DNA of 22,389 bases from Solirubrobacterales bacterium (GTDB lineage Bacteria; Actinomycetota; Thermoleophilia; Solirubrobacterales; Solirubrobacteraceae), in contig PMKB01000215.1 of the NCBI GenBank assembly GCA_003157595.1, forward strand, positions 1 through 22,389, given 5' to 3'. The notes under the pieces were generated by a model, which was given only the letters and a program-made list of their open reading frames with translations, was not told the origin of the DNA and searched no databases. Position 1 is the first letter of the stretch; each line of letters opens with the position of its first letter. The position numbers and the translations under genes are program-made. Positions 1 to 7,586 of this stretch are shown here, one piece after another.

Positions 1-227
1 TTCTTCGAGCTGGCCGAGCTGATGTGCCTGGATGCCCTGGAGCGCAACGAATCCTGTGGCGGTCATTTCCGGGAGGAGTACCAGACCCCGGACGGCGAGG
101 CGCTGCGCGATGACGACCGCTATTCCTACGTCGCCGCCTGGGAATTCCGCGGCGTGGGCAACGCGCCCGGGCTCAACAAGGAGCCGCTGTCGTTCGAATA
201 CGTACACCCCGCGCGACGGAGCTACAA

Positions 228-231
<4 letters not shown>
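1..231 (+). CDS. sdhA: Succinate dehydrogenase/fumarate reductase flavoprotein subunit, C-terminal end (partial)
   Basis: Only the last 76 codons are in the window; the frame is open from base 1 and the start lies to the left. The residues ([21 protein letters not shown], then a [13 protein letters not shown] segment and an [16 protein letters not shown] end) match the C-terminal capping region of the FAD subunit of the SdhA/FrdA type that pairs with a short, cytochrome-b-linked SdhB. SdhA oxidises succinate to fumarate on the cytoplasmic side of the membrane and passes electrons to SdhB. Its TGA overlaps the ATG of sdhB by four bases (ATGA), so the two are translationally coupled. The FAD-binding and catalytic parts are not visible. 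It lies left of the suspected junction at 1,484-1,501 and may not share an origin with the rest of the window. Confidence 0.93.
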
Positions 232-964
<733 letters not shown>

Positions 965-968
<4 letters not shown>

Positions 969-2746
969 AGCCGCTGCGCAGGCGATGGCTCCTCTGCGGC
1001 CTGGCGATCACCGCCTGCGCGGGGGTCCCCTTTCTCGCCGAAGGATACGGCGCGGACCCCGACGCCTGGCTCGTGGCGAGGGCAGCGGCCACGCTCTGGA
1101 CGAGCGGGCACTACGTCGTTTCCCGGTTCCCTGGATACCCCCTTCATGAGATCGCCTGCGCCCCCCTCGTGGGGCTCGGAGGGTACGCCGCCTCCAACGC
1201 CGGGACGCTCCTGGCCGCGTTTATCCTCGTCGCCTTCTGGTTCCGCATCGCTTCCAGGGTCGCAAGGAACCCCCTGGCCGTCTTCTTCTCCCTCGTTTGC
1301 GCGCCCCTCGTCCTTGCAAACGTCGCGACCACCATGGACTATCTCTGGTCGCTTGCGGCGCTCATGGCCGCGCTCGACGCAGCTCTCGACGGGAGAGCGA
1401 TCGCCTCGGGCCTGCTGACGGGAATTGCCGCGGGATTCCGCCCGTCCAACCTCACGATCGCGCTCCCCCTCTTCGCGCTCGTCGCGCTCGCCGGCGGCGC
1501 CGCGGTGCTCAGCGGCCTCGGCGGCCCCACGCTCCCGCTCGACGGCGGCGCCGCCGCGCTGGCGGCGCTGACCGGAGCCATGGCCCTCGGGCTCTCCCCC
1601 GCGGCGCTGGACGATCCGGCGCAGGAGGGCTGGTATGCCGGGGTCGCGAGTGCGCTGGATCGCCCGGGCATGCCAGCCTGGGCGATCCGCCTGGTCGTTG
1701 TGGCGAGCGCGCCGCTCGCCGGGGCCGGCGTCGCCGCCTACGCGCTGGCGGCGCTCGGCCTGGCGCTCAGCGCCCCGCCCGGAGCGCCGGTCCGGATCGA
1801 CCCCCTCCGCGCCACCGGCACGGGCTTCCTCGGCCTGGCGGTGGTGCTTGCGGCGCGCGCGAGCGGCCTGTTGCTCGGCGGACCGGAACTGCCGTGGGCG
1901 GTGCTGCTGGTCGGCTCCGGGCTGGCCCTGTTCTGGAGTGCGGCCGGCGCGCTCCGCGGCGCCGACGCCAGTCAGGCGCTGCTTGACGCGCGCGCGGCGC
2001 GAACCGATCTCGGGCTGCTGCTGTCGCTGGCCGGCGTCGTCTGGGTGCTCAGCCGTGCCGGCCTGTTCGATCAGGCCGGCAGCACGATCGCCGCCACCTG
2101 CGCCGCGCTGGCGGTGCTGGCGCTGGTGATCGGGCCGCGCTGGCTTCGGACCTCGCGTGCGCTACGCGCCGAGAGCACCGATCGCGTGCGGGCGCAGGAG
2201 CGCTCGGAGCTCGCCGACCACCTGCACGACTCGGTGCTGCAGACGCTCGCGCTGATCCAGCGGCGCGCCGACGATCCGACGGCGGTCAGCGCACTGGCCC
2301 GCCGTCAGGAGCGCGAGCTGCGCGAGTGGCTGCTGGGCGAGCCCGCGGCGAGCGCCGCCGAGGACTCGCTGGCGGGCGCGCTGCGCGCGTTGGTCGCCGA
2401 GGCCGAGGACCTCCACGGTGCGCGCGTCGAGCTCGTGATCGTCGGCGAGGCACCGATCGACCCGCGCGCAACCGCGCTGCTGGGCGCGGCACGCGAGGCG
2501 CTCTCGAACGCCGCGCGCCACGCTCGCGGATCACCGGTCTCGCTGTTCGCCAAGATCACCCCCGGCCAGATCGAGGTCTTCGTCCACGATCGCGGTCCCG
2601 GGTTCGATCCGCAGGCGATCGCACCCGAGCGCCGCGGGGTGCGGGAGTCGATCATCGGCCGCGTCGAGCGTCACGGCGGTGTCGCGGAGGTGCACAGCGC
2701 TCCCGGCGAAGGCTGCGAGATCAGGTTGCGGGTGGGTCGTCCTTGA
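965..2746 (+). CDS. Chimeric ORF: polytopic membrane protein N-terminus joined in frame to a PspC-type sensor histidine kinase
   Basis: One frame without stops encodes two unrelated halves. Codons from about 965 to 1,484 encode a hydrophobic protein with [28 protein letters not shown] and AAGFRPSN, resembling glycosyltransferase-39-like integral membrane proteins. From about 1,485 the product is a sensor kinase: a broken first PspC-like helix ([11 protein letters not shown]), a second PspC-like segment ([13 protein letters not shown] to [15 protein letters not shown]), more membrane helices, a HisKA_3 dimerisation helix with phospho-acceptor His in [17 protein letters not shown], and a HATPase domain with N-box [10 protein letters not shown] and G-box HDRGPGFDP. 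The start is uncertain. CTG at 965 overlaps the sdhB stop as CTGA; ATG at 896 lies inside sdhB; GTG at 1,073 is internal to the family-like region. The kinase half is followed at once by its response regulator, so that half is certainly actinobacterial-type. The fusion may be an assembly artefact. Confidence 0.75.
1484..1501. other. Probable junction between two unrelated sequences
   Basis: The join falls within a GC-only stretch (gcgctcgccggcggcgcc) encoding ALAGGA. This peptide is plausible both for the end of a membrane helix in the upstream protein and for the end of a PspC helix in the kinase. Left of it, 5 of 10 arginine codons from 968 to 1,484 are AGG or AGA; right of it, I count one AGG in about 37 arginine codons up to 2,746. 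The kinase lacks the start of its first PspC domain exactly here. The exact breakpoint could be some tens of bases either side. Confidence 0.6.
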
Positions 2747-3390
2747 ACGCCGAGCGCCCACGCGTCGTGATCGTCGACGACCACGCCCTGCTGCGCGCCG
2801 GCGTTCGAGCCGAGCTCGAGGGGAGCGTGGAGATCATCGGCGAGGCCGGCACGGTCGCCGAGGCGATCGCGATGATTGCCGCCACCGGGCCCGACGTCGT
2901 GCTGCTGGACGTGCACATGCCCGACGGCGGCGGTCTGGCCGTCATCCAGGGCATGAAGGCGGCAGGCCGGCCTGCTCGAGTGCTCGCGCTGTCGGTCTCG
3001 GACGCACCCGAGGATGTGATCGAGCTCGTCCGCGCCGGCGCGGCCGGTTACGTGACGAAGACGATCTCGGCTGACGAGCTCGCCGACGCGATCCGGCGCG
3101 TCGCACGAGGCGAGGTTGTCCTCAGCCAGCGCCTCGCCGGCTTCGTACTGGACGCCTTCAGCGGCGCGCCGCCCGAGCCGAGCGACCCCGACCTCGACCG
3201 GCTCACACCCCGCGAGCAGGAGATCCTCGAGCAGATCGCCCGCGGCTACCTCTACAAGGAGATCGCGGCGACGCTCGGAATCTCGGCGCGCACCGTCGAG
3301 ACACACGTCTCCGGGGTCCTGCGCAAGCTGCACCTCACCAACCGCCATCAGCTCGCCCGCTGGGCCGCCCAGCACCGCATGGTCGACTGA
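2743..3390 (+). CDS. NarL/FixJ-family response regulator with LuxR-type HTH
   Basis: This 215-residue two-component regulator is the partner of the histidine kinase immediately upstream. The receiver domain (about residues 6-120) has the acidic pair D12-D13 (IVDDHALLR), phospho-acceptor D56 in VVLLDVHMPDGG, the switch Ser region (ALSVSD) and the conserved Lys in GYVTKT. The C-terminal LuxR/GerE helix-turn-helix is LTPREQEILEQIARG through SARTVETHVSGVLRKL. The start is TTG at 2,743, overlapping the kinase TGA (TTGA). A longer reading would run inside the kinase and adds only arginine-rich shadow sequence. It probably binds DNA as a phosphorylation-dependent dimer. Targets cannot be read here; a PspC-linked sensor suggests cell-envelope stress, which is inference. 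Confidence 0.93.
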   Translation: MNAERPRVVIVDDHALLRAGVRAELEGSVEIIGEAGTVAEAIAMIAATGPDVVLLDVHMPDGGGLAVIQGMKAAGRPARVLALSVSDAPEDVIELVRAGAAGYVTKTISADELADAIRRVARGEVVLSQRLAGFVLDAFSGAPPEPSDPDLDRLTPREQEILEQIARGYLYKEIAATLGISARTVETHVSGVLRKLHLTNRHQLARWAAQHRMVD

Positions 3391-3409
3391 GCTCGCGGGC
3401 GGCGGACCC

Positions 3410-3432
3410 GCGTGACTCGCTGCGCGTCACGC
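3410..3432. terminator. Inverted repeat between convergent genes, possible bidirectional terminator
   Basis: GCGTGAC (3,410-3,416) and GTCACGC (3,426-3,432) form a perfect 7-bp stem with a 9-nt loop. It sits in the 58-bp gap between the response regulator stop and the stop of the opposing dehydrogenase. No T-tract follows on either strand, so an intrinsic terminator of the classical kind is not proven. Position in a tail-to-tail gap is the main support. Confidence 0.4.
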
Positions 3433-3448
3433 CGGGCGCGCCGAGCGC

Positions 3449-4348
3449 CTACGCGACGGCGGGCTCCAGGAGCGGGAAGCGCACGCCGGTCAGCTCTTCC
3501 GAGACGTCCCACAGGCGCCGCGCGGTGTCCATGTCGGCGGCGGCAGCGGCCCGCCCGACGAGCTTGGGCGCGCCGCGCTGTTCCATGAAGCCGCCGGGTC
3601 CGGCGAAGCTGTTGCCGGGGATGTCGGCGACGGCGGCATAGATCGTCGGTAGCGCGCCGCCCTCCTCGCTCTGGGCCAGCAGGCGGTTGCCGATCGCTCC
3701 GAGCAGGTCGGAGATGCGGCGCCCGCTGTGGAATTGCAGGTTGGTCGAGGCGTAGCCGGGGTGGGCGGCGGTCGCGAGCACGTCCGAACCAACGGCGGTC
3801 AGGCGCCGCTGCAGCTCCGCGGTGAACAGCAGGTTGGCCAGCTTGGACTGCCCGTAGGCGCGCCAAGCCTTGTAGGGCTTGCGCTCCCAGTTGAGGTCGT
3901 CGAAGTCGATGCGGCCGTAGCGGTGGGCGGCCGAGGACACGGTCACCACGCGCCCGCTGACATGCTCGAGCAGCAGGTTGGTCAGCGCAAAGTGGCCCAG
4001 GTGGTTGGTGGCGAACTGCAGCTCGAAGCCGTCGGCGGTGCGGGTCAGCGGCGGCACCATCACGCCGGCGTTGTTGATCAGCAGGGCGAGTTGGCCGTGC
4101 CATGCGGCGGCGAACTCGCGCACCGAGGAGAGATCTGCGAGGTCGAGCCGGCGGACCTCGGTCCGCCCGGGCATCGTGGCGGCCGCCGCCTCGCCCTTGG
4201 CGCTGTCGCGCACGGCGAGCACGACGCTGGCCCCGGCGGCCGCGAACGCGCGGGCGGCAGCGCGCCCGATGCCGCTGTTGGCGCCGGTGATGATCACGTT
4301 GGCGCCGGTCATGTCAGGAATATTTGGTGCGCTGCTTGAAGTAGTCAT
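3449..4348 (-). CDS. Short-chain dehydrogenase/reductase (retinol dehydrogenase/WW-oxidoreductase-like)
   Basis: This is an NAD(P)-dependent SDR of 299 residues. The Rossmann glycine motif is TGANSGIGRA (G22, G26, G28), with NNAG in LLINNAGVMVPP and the catalytic YGQSK (Tyr-x3-Lys) followed by LANLLFTAELQRRL. The pattern of motifs and the AHPGYASTNLQ segment place it near the retinol-dehydrogenase-like SDRs common in actinobacteria; the substrate is unknown. ATG at 4,348 is preferred over two in-frame TTG codons just upstream. A good sigma70-type promoter ends 7 nt before this ATG, implying a leaderless message that starts at the A. It is divergent from a TetR gene 66 bp away, so it is probably that repressor's target. 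Confidence 0.92.
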   Translation of the reverse strand: MTTSSSAPNIPDMTGANVIITGANSGIGRAAARAFAAAGASVVLAVRDSAKGEAAAATMPGRTEVRRLDLADLSSVREFAAAWHGQLALLINNAGVMVPPLTRTADGFELQFATNHLGHFALTNLLLEHVSGRVVTVSSAAHRYGRIDFDDLNWERKPYKAWRAYGQSKLANLLFTAELQRRLTAVGSDVLATAAHPGYASTNLQFHSGRRISDLLGAIGNRLLAQSEEGGALPTIYAAVADIPGNSFAGPGGFMEQRGAPKLVGRAAAAADMDTARRLWDVSEELTGVRFPLLEPAVA

Positions 4349-4365
4349 GGACAACAATGTAGACT
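4336..4365 (+). promoter_or_regulatory. Probable promoter of the TetR-family gene
   Basis: TTGAAG (4,336-4,341), an 18-bp spacer and TAGACT (4,360-4,365) face the TetR gene. Both hexamers match consensus at 4 of 6 positions. The -10 overlaps the dehydrogenase -10 by two bases, so RNA polymerase could not occupy both promoters at once, and one bound repressor would cover both. The predicted leader is about 43 nt, and the Shine-Dalgarno match before 4,415 is weak. Confidence 0.4.
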
Positions 4366-4377
4366 ATGGCAACAATG
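4342..4377. repeat. Imperfect 18-bp tandem repeat, operator-like
   Basis: Two head-to-tail 18-bp units (4,342-4,359 and 4,360-4,377) agree at 13 of 18 positions, including an identical CAACAATG at the end of each (4,352-4,359 and 4,370-4,377). The repeat lies across both divergent -10 elements and is AT-richer than its surroundings. This is where an autoregulating TetR repressor would be expected to bind. TetR sites are normally palindromic, so a direct repeat is unusual. Confidence 0.45.
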
Positions 4378-4384
4378 ATGTCAA
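4356..4384 (-). promoter_or_regulatory. Promoter of the short-chain dehydrogenase (leaderless)
   Basis: Read on the minus strand, TTGACA (4,379-4,384, a perfect -35) is followed by 17 bp and TACATT (4,356-4,361, 4 of 6 matches to TATAAT). Only 7 nt separate the -10 from ATG at 4,348, so transcription should start at or next to the start codon. No Shine-Dalgarno sequence is possible. Its -10 overlaps that of the opposing tetR promoter. Confidence 0.65.
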
Positions 4385-4414
4385 CGACAACTTTGCGCGC
4401 CGGGGTTCCGGCCG

Positions 4415-5008
4415 ATGCCTGAGCGCCCCTACCACCACGGCAACCTGCGTACTGAGTTGCTCGCGCAGGCCGAGCGCACCGTCCGCGAGCGCGGCGTCCA
4501 GGAGCTGTCGCTGCGTGAGCTCGCGCGCGCGGTCGGCGTCAGCCATGGCGCGCCGCGCCGGCATTTCGCCGACCGCCAGGCGCTCCTCGACGCCCTCGCC
4601 GAGGCCGGGTTCGCGCGCCTCGGCGCCGAGCTGCGCGGCGCGGTCGAGCGCGTGGGCGAGGACTTCGAGACACGGCTTCGCGCAGCCGCAGCCGCCTACA
4701 TCCGGTTTGCGACCCAGGACACAGCGCTGCTGGAGCTGATGTTCGCGGGCAAGCACCGCGACGCCCCCGGGGCTGTGTATGAGGCTTCCGAGCGCGCCTT
4801 CTCGGTGCTGTTCGAGCTGATCGAGCAGGGCCAGTCCGAGGGCGTCCTCGAACCGGGCCAGCCCGAGCGCGTCGGCCTCGTCCTGTTCGCCACGATCCAG
4901 GGGATCGCGGCGCTGGTCTCCGGCGCCATGATCGCGCCAGAGCAGGTCAACGAGCTCCTCGCCGACGCAATCGCGCACTTCCTGCGCGGCTCGCGCACAG
5001 CGCCATGA
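4415..5008 (+). CDS. TetR/AcrR-family transcriptional repressor
   Basis: This 197-residue protein has the typical N-terminal three-helix DNA-binding domain: YHHGNLRTELLAQAERTVRERG, then LSLRELARAVGVSHGAPRRHFADRQALLDALAEAGF (about residues 6-65), with the HTH recognition helix around SHGAPRRHF. The rest is a helical ligand-binding domain containing LELMFAGKHRD and FATIQGIAALVSGA, similar to the TetR_C_33/WHG group; the ligand cannot be told. ATG at 4,415 is the only sensible start and gives the usual family N-terminus (MPERPYHHGNL). It is divergent from the dehydrogenase and shares an overlapping promoter region with it, so autoregulation plus control of the dehydrogenase is the likely arrangement. 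Confidence 0.92.
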   Translation: MPERPYHHGNLRTELLAQAERTVRERGVQELSLRELARAVGVSHGAPRRHFADRQALLDALAEAGFARLGAELRGAVERVGEDFETRLRAAAAAYIRFATQDTALLELMFAGKHRDAPGAVYEASERAFSVLFELIEQGQSEGVLEPGQPERVGLVLFATIQGIAALVSGAMIAPEQVNELLADAIAHFLRGSRTAP

Positions 5009-5180
5009 AGCCGCAGCGGCGCGCCGGGGCCAGAGGTCGCTGAGCACTCGGTCGACTTCGTCGCGCGTGAACGCCGGTCGCGCCGGGGTCACCCGATCAG
5101 CCGTTGGCGGTGCCTCGATGTCGTGGCGAACCCACCAGCGTTCCCTGACGGGCGAAAGGCGCCGGCGTCGGCGTATTGGC

Positions 5181-5186
5181 TACTCT
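5181..5186 (+). promoter_or_regulatory. Candidate -10 (TACTCT) seven bases before a GTG start
   Basis: TACTCT is followed by exactly 7 nt and GTG at 5,194. The same geometry is seen before several well-supported genes in this window (4,348, 11,260, 12,257, 13,972, 16,231). No convincing -35 was seen. The stretch 5,009-5,180 between the TetR gene and this site shows no gene that I can support. Confidence 0.35.
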
Positions 5187-5193
5187 CGGAGCC

Positions 5194-5319
5194 GTGGCCG
5201 GCCGTTCGATCGACTCCACCCCCGCAGGCCCCGACGGATTCCCCGTGGCCCGAGCCAACCACCGGCCGCCCACCCCCGTCGCGCGTCCGCACGCCTGCCG
5301 AGGCCGGGTCGCTCGATGA
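5194..5319 (+). CDS. Small leaderless ORF, possible leader peptide of the next gene
   Basis: A 41-codon frame starts with GTG, seven bases after a TANNNT hexamer, and its TGA overlaps the ATG of the following gene (ATGA at 5,316-5,319). The predicted peptide is proline- and arginine-rich (starts MAGRSIDSTPAGPDGFPVAR) with one Cys near the end and no recognisable domain. The promoter geometry and the four-base coupling argue for translation; composition alone would not. It could serve mainly to load ribosomes onto the downstream start, which has no clear Shine-Dalgarno of its own. It may also be a chance frame. Confidence 0.35.
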   Translation: MAGRSIDSTPAGPDGFPVARANHRPPTPVARPHACRGRVAR

Positions 5320-6014
5320 GCGACCGGTTTCGGCTCGGTTGCGCGGTCGGATTGGCGGTCCTCGCGGTCGGTACGCCTGTCGCGCTCGCCGCCTACCGCA
5401 CGACCACGCGCGCCAATGCGGTGGCGGTAGCGACCGCGATCAGCCTGCGTCACAGCGATCTGCCCACGCTCAAGCAGCAGAGCAATCCGTCCAGCCCGCA
5501 AGACAACGGCAGCGGCGCCCAGCTGACCGCTTGCGCCGGGGGGGTGCCGGAGAGCAAGGCGTTCGCAAGCACCCAGTCGCCGACCTTCGTCAGTGCCGGC
5601 GACTCGATCACCGTGAGCTCCGCCACAGAGATCCTCCCGTCGTTGGCGCTGGTTGCCGAGGACTTTGCGGCGTTCGAGCGTCCGCGCGCACTGACCTGCC
5701 TGCGCAGCCTGCTCGGCGGCGAGTTGCGCGGCGAGTTCCCGAAGACCGACAAGGTGAACACCACCGTCGCACGGGTTCCATCGGTCGTGTCCGGTGTCGG
5801 CAAATCGTTTGGACTGAGGTTTGCGATCGTCGTCCACGTCAAGCAGGGGACGACCACGGTGGCGGTGGCCGTGTATGACGATGTGGTCGGGTTCGCCTAC
5901 GGACAGGCCGAGGTCACGCTGAACGTTCAGACGACGCTCGCCCCACCGTCGGCATCATTGGAGCGACGCCTAGCCGCTCTGCTGCTCAAGCGCGCGCGAA
6001 CGGCGATCGGCTAG
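5316..6014 (+). CDS. Membrane-anchored or secreted protein of unknown function
   Basis: The 232-residue product begins MSDRFRLGCAVGLAVLAV and has one hydrophobic segment (about residues 8-28) after a short basic start, acting as a signal anchor or signal peptide. The outer part contains two cysteines (QLTACAGG and LTCLRSLLGG) that could form a disulfide. It is otherwise a mixed alpha/beta sequence with FVSAGDSITVSSATEI, FGLRFAIVVHVKQG and TVAVAVYDDVVGFAYGQ. This layout resembles the extracytoplasmic sensor-like domains of actinobacterial lipoproteins, but I do not recognise the family. ATG at 5,316 was chosen because upstream in-frame sequence is arginine-rich shadow and because the ATG overlaps a small ORF's stop. 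A strong hairpin follows the stop. Confidence 0.75.
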   Translation: MSDRFRLGCAVGLAVLAVGTPVALAAYRTTTRANAVAVATAISLRHSDLPTLKQQSNPSSPQDNGSGAQLTACAGGVPESKAFASTQSPTFVSAGDSITVSSATEILPSLALVAEDFAAFERPRALTCLRSLLGGELRGEFPKTDKVNTTVARVPSVVSGVGKSFGLRFAIVVHVKQGTTTVAVAVYDDVVGFAYGQAEVTLNVQTTLAPPSASLERRLAALLLKRARTAIG

Positions 6015-6048
6015 CGGCGGGAAACCAGACGGCTGCTTCTGCGGGAGC

Positions 6049-6078
6049 CGGCGGTCGGACTGCACGGCCCGACCGCCG
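6049..6078. terminator. Strong hairpin between convergent genes, probable bidirectional terminator
   Basis: CGGCGGTCGG (6,049-6,058) and CCGACCGCCG (6,069-6,078) make a perfect 10-bp GC-rich stem with a 10-nt loop. It lies in the 109-bp gap between the anchored protein (plus strand) and pyrF (minus strand), the correct place for a shared terminator. No T-run is present. Confidence 0.6.
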
Positions 6079-6123
6079 ATGGCCGGTGACGCGTCGGTCC
6101 GCCGCCGGCCTGGACCGACCGCG

Positions 6124-7023
6124 CTAACCGGCGAGCGTCCAGGCGATCTCGCGCAGGCGCTGGGCCTCGGCGTGCGCCGCCTCGCCGGGATCTCCGCCGC
6201 TTGACTCGTGCGCGGCGGCGATCGAACGCGAGGCCGTGACGAGCCCACCGGCGCGCCCCGGCGCGAAAGCGGGCGCGAGGTCCTCGACGCGCCCGCCCTG
6301 GGCGCCGACGCCCGGCAGCAGGAAGATCGCGTGCGGCATCAGCTCGCGCGCCCGTGGCAGATGCTGCGGCGATGTCGCGCCCATCACGGCGCCGATGTCG
6401 CTCAGGCCGCACGGCCGCACCTCCCCCAGTTCGTGCACGAGCCGCGCGAGCCGCTCCCAGACCCGCTCGCCGCCCGCGAGCTCGAGATCCTGAACGTCGG
6501 CGGCACCGGGGTTCGACGTTCGCACCAGCACGAACAGGCCGGCACCGCTCGCGACGAAGGGCGCGAGCGCATCGGCTCCAAGCAGCGGGTTCGCCGTGAA
6601 CGCGTCGGCGCCGAGCCCGGGCACCTCGCCGGCGAGCGTCGGCGTCGTGCCGGCCAGCGCCTGCGCATAGGCCGCCGCGGTCGGCGGAAAGTCGCCGCGC
6701 TTGGCGTCGGCGATCACGAGCAGGCCGCCGGAATGAGCGAGCCCGATCACCTCCGCGAGCGCCGCCCAGCCGGGTGCTCCGAGCCGCTCGAAGCAGGCGA
6801 GCTGCGGCTTGACCGCGACGCAGGCGGGCCCCGCCGCCTCGATCAGCAGCCGGCAGTGCTCGACCACCGCCCGAGCCGCGCGCTGCGCCGGACTCCCGGG
6901 CCCGGCAGCGGCAGCGGCGGCCGCCGGCCACAGCTGCGCCGGGTCGGGGTCCAGCCCGAGCACGACCTGAGAGCGGCGCCCGGCAACGGCATCGCTGAGC
7001 CGCTGGGCAAACGGTGCGCTCAC
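6124..7023 (-). CDS. pyrF: Orotidine 5'-phosphate decarboxylase, type 2
   Basis: The enzyme decarboxylates OMP to UMP, the last step of de novo pyrimidine synthesis. At 299 residues it has the longer type 2 form. Visible motifs are VVLGLDPDP near the start, VAVKPQLACFERLG, the catalytic Asp-Lys-Asp cluster in VIADAKRGDFPPTAAAY, ADAFTANPLLG, LFVLVRTSNPG, the phosphate-binding FLLPGVGAQGG, and the final ASRSIAAAH. The start is GTG at 7,023, overlapping the TGA of the HU gene (GTGA). A longer reading to 7,431 is only HU read in another frame. An alanine-rich insertion (PAAAAAAAGPG) follows the first strand, as in other high-GC homologues. It is co-transcribed with and downstream of the HU gene. 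Confidence 0.95.
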   Translation of the reverse strand: MSAPFAQRLSDAVAGRRSQVVLGLDPDPAQLWPAAAAAAAGPGSPAQRAARAVVEHCRLLIEAAGPACVAVKPQLACFERLGAPGWAALAEVIGLAHSGGLLVIADAKRGDFPPTAAAYAQALAGTTPTLAGEVPGLGADAFTANPLLGADALAPFVASGAGLFVLVRTSNPGAADVQDLELAGGERVWERLARLVHELGEVRPCGLSDIGAVMGATSPQHLPRARELMPHAIFLLPGVGAQGGRVEDLAPAFAPGRAGGLVTASRSIAAAHESSGGDPGEAAHAEAQRLREIAWTLAG

Positions 7024-7292
7024 CGCACGGCCCGCTTCAGCCGCAGTCCCGGCGTGAAACGCGCCACGGCCGTGCTCGCCACCTCGATCCGCTCGCCCGT
7101 CCGCGGGTTGACCCCGCGGCGGCCGGTGTAGCGGGCGACGTGGAAGCGGCCGAAGCCGGTCAGCTGCACCTGCTCGCCGCGGCGCAGCGAGTCCTCGATC
7201 GCCTCGAGCGCCGCATCGACGGCCCGTGCCGCCGCCGGTCGCGGCAACTCCGCCGCCAGCGCGACGCGATCGATCAGCTCGTGGCGGTTCAT
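7020..7292 (-). CDS. HU-family DNA-binding protein
   Basis: This 90-residue nucleoid protein begins MNRHELIDRVALAAEL and shows the family core: a helical dimerisation half, the LTGFGRFHVARY strand turn, the DNA-intercalating arm GRRGVNPRTGERIEV with the Asn-Pro tip, and a basic end (FTPGLRLKRAVR). It lacks the long Lys/Ala/Pro tail of mycobacterial HupB. ATG at 7,292 gives the standard length; the longer open frame upstream overlaps a plus-strand gene and has no family similarity. It is translationally coupled to pyrF. The pairing recalls the pyrF-mihF neighbourhood of other actinobacteria, but here the DNA-binding gene is HU-like and precedes pyrF. Confidence 0.94.
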   Translation of the reverse strand: MNRHELIDRVALAAELPRPAAARAVDAALEAIEDSLRRGEQVQLTGFGRFHVARYTGRRGVNPRTGERIEVASTAVARFTPGLRLKRAVR

Positions 7293-7341
7293 GGTTGCGA
7301 AGCCGGGCGAGCGCCACGCCGCGCGCCGCCTGGCGACCCGC

Positions 7342-7348
7342 CAAGATA
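7342..7348. promoter_or_regulatory. Possible overlapping divergent -10 elements for HU and a small membrane protein
   Basis: On the minus strand TATCTT (7,343-7,348) could be the -10 for the HU-pyrF operon, with a leader of about 45 nt. On the plus strand CAAGAT (7,342-7,347) lies 6 nt before GTG at 7,354, giving a leaderless arrangement that keeps the A and T most important for sigma factor recognition. No good -35 was found for either direction. Confidence 0.3.
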
Positions 7349-7353
7349 CACCC

Positions 7354-7494
7354 GTGTCGCTCTCGCGCCTCGCCTGGCTGCTGACGGTCATAGCGTGTCT
7401 GATCACGGCGGCCGCGATGCTGCTCGAGCACTACCGCGGCTACCCCGCCGTCGCGCTGGTGGTCGGGATCGCTGCGGCGATGAACCTACTATGA
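7354..7494 (+). CDS. Small two-helix membrane protein
   Basis: A 46-residue frame starting with GTG is almost entirely hydrophobic. One helix is about residues 6-25 (LAWLLTVIACLITAAAMLL), then a short polar turn EHYRGYP, then a second helix (AVALVVGIAAAMNLL). Such hairpin membrane miniproteins are common and usually unnamed. The GTG is 6 nt after a -10-like CAAGAT, fitting the leaderless pattern elsewhere in the window. The frame upstream of this GTG is open but arginine-rich and overlaps the HU start. No partner can be identified. The helix-turn-helix hydrophobicity is the main reason to believe it is translated. Confidence 0.55.
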   Translation: MSLSRLAWLLTVIACLITAAAMLLEHYRGYPAVALVVGIAAAMNLL

Positions 7495-7586
7495 GAACGC
7501 TGCCCTGCCGGCCAACACCCACCCACCGGCGGATCGCGTGGAGCACACGCTGCGATGAGTGACACGCGAGCGGACCACGAACTGAG

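Noticed and set aside
4364..5092. Minus-strand frame starting MTPARPAFTRDEVDRVLSDLW
   Set aside because: The first ~20 residues look protein-like, but the rest is antisense to the TetR gene and runs over its promoter. No start signal was seen. At most a gene remnant near 5,040-5,092, which cannot be supported.
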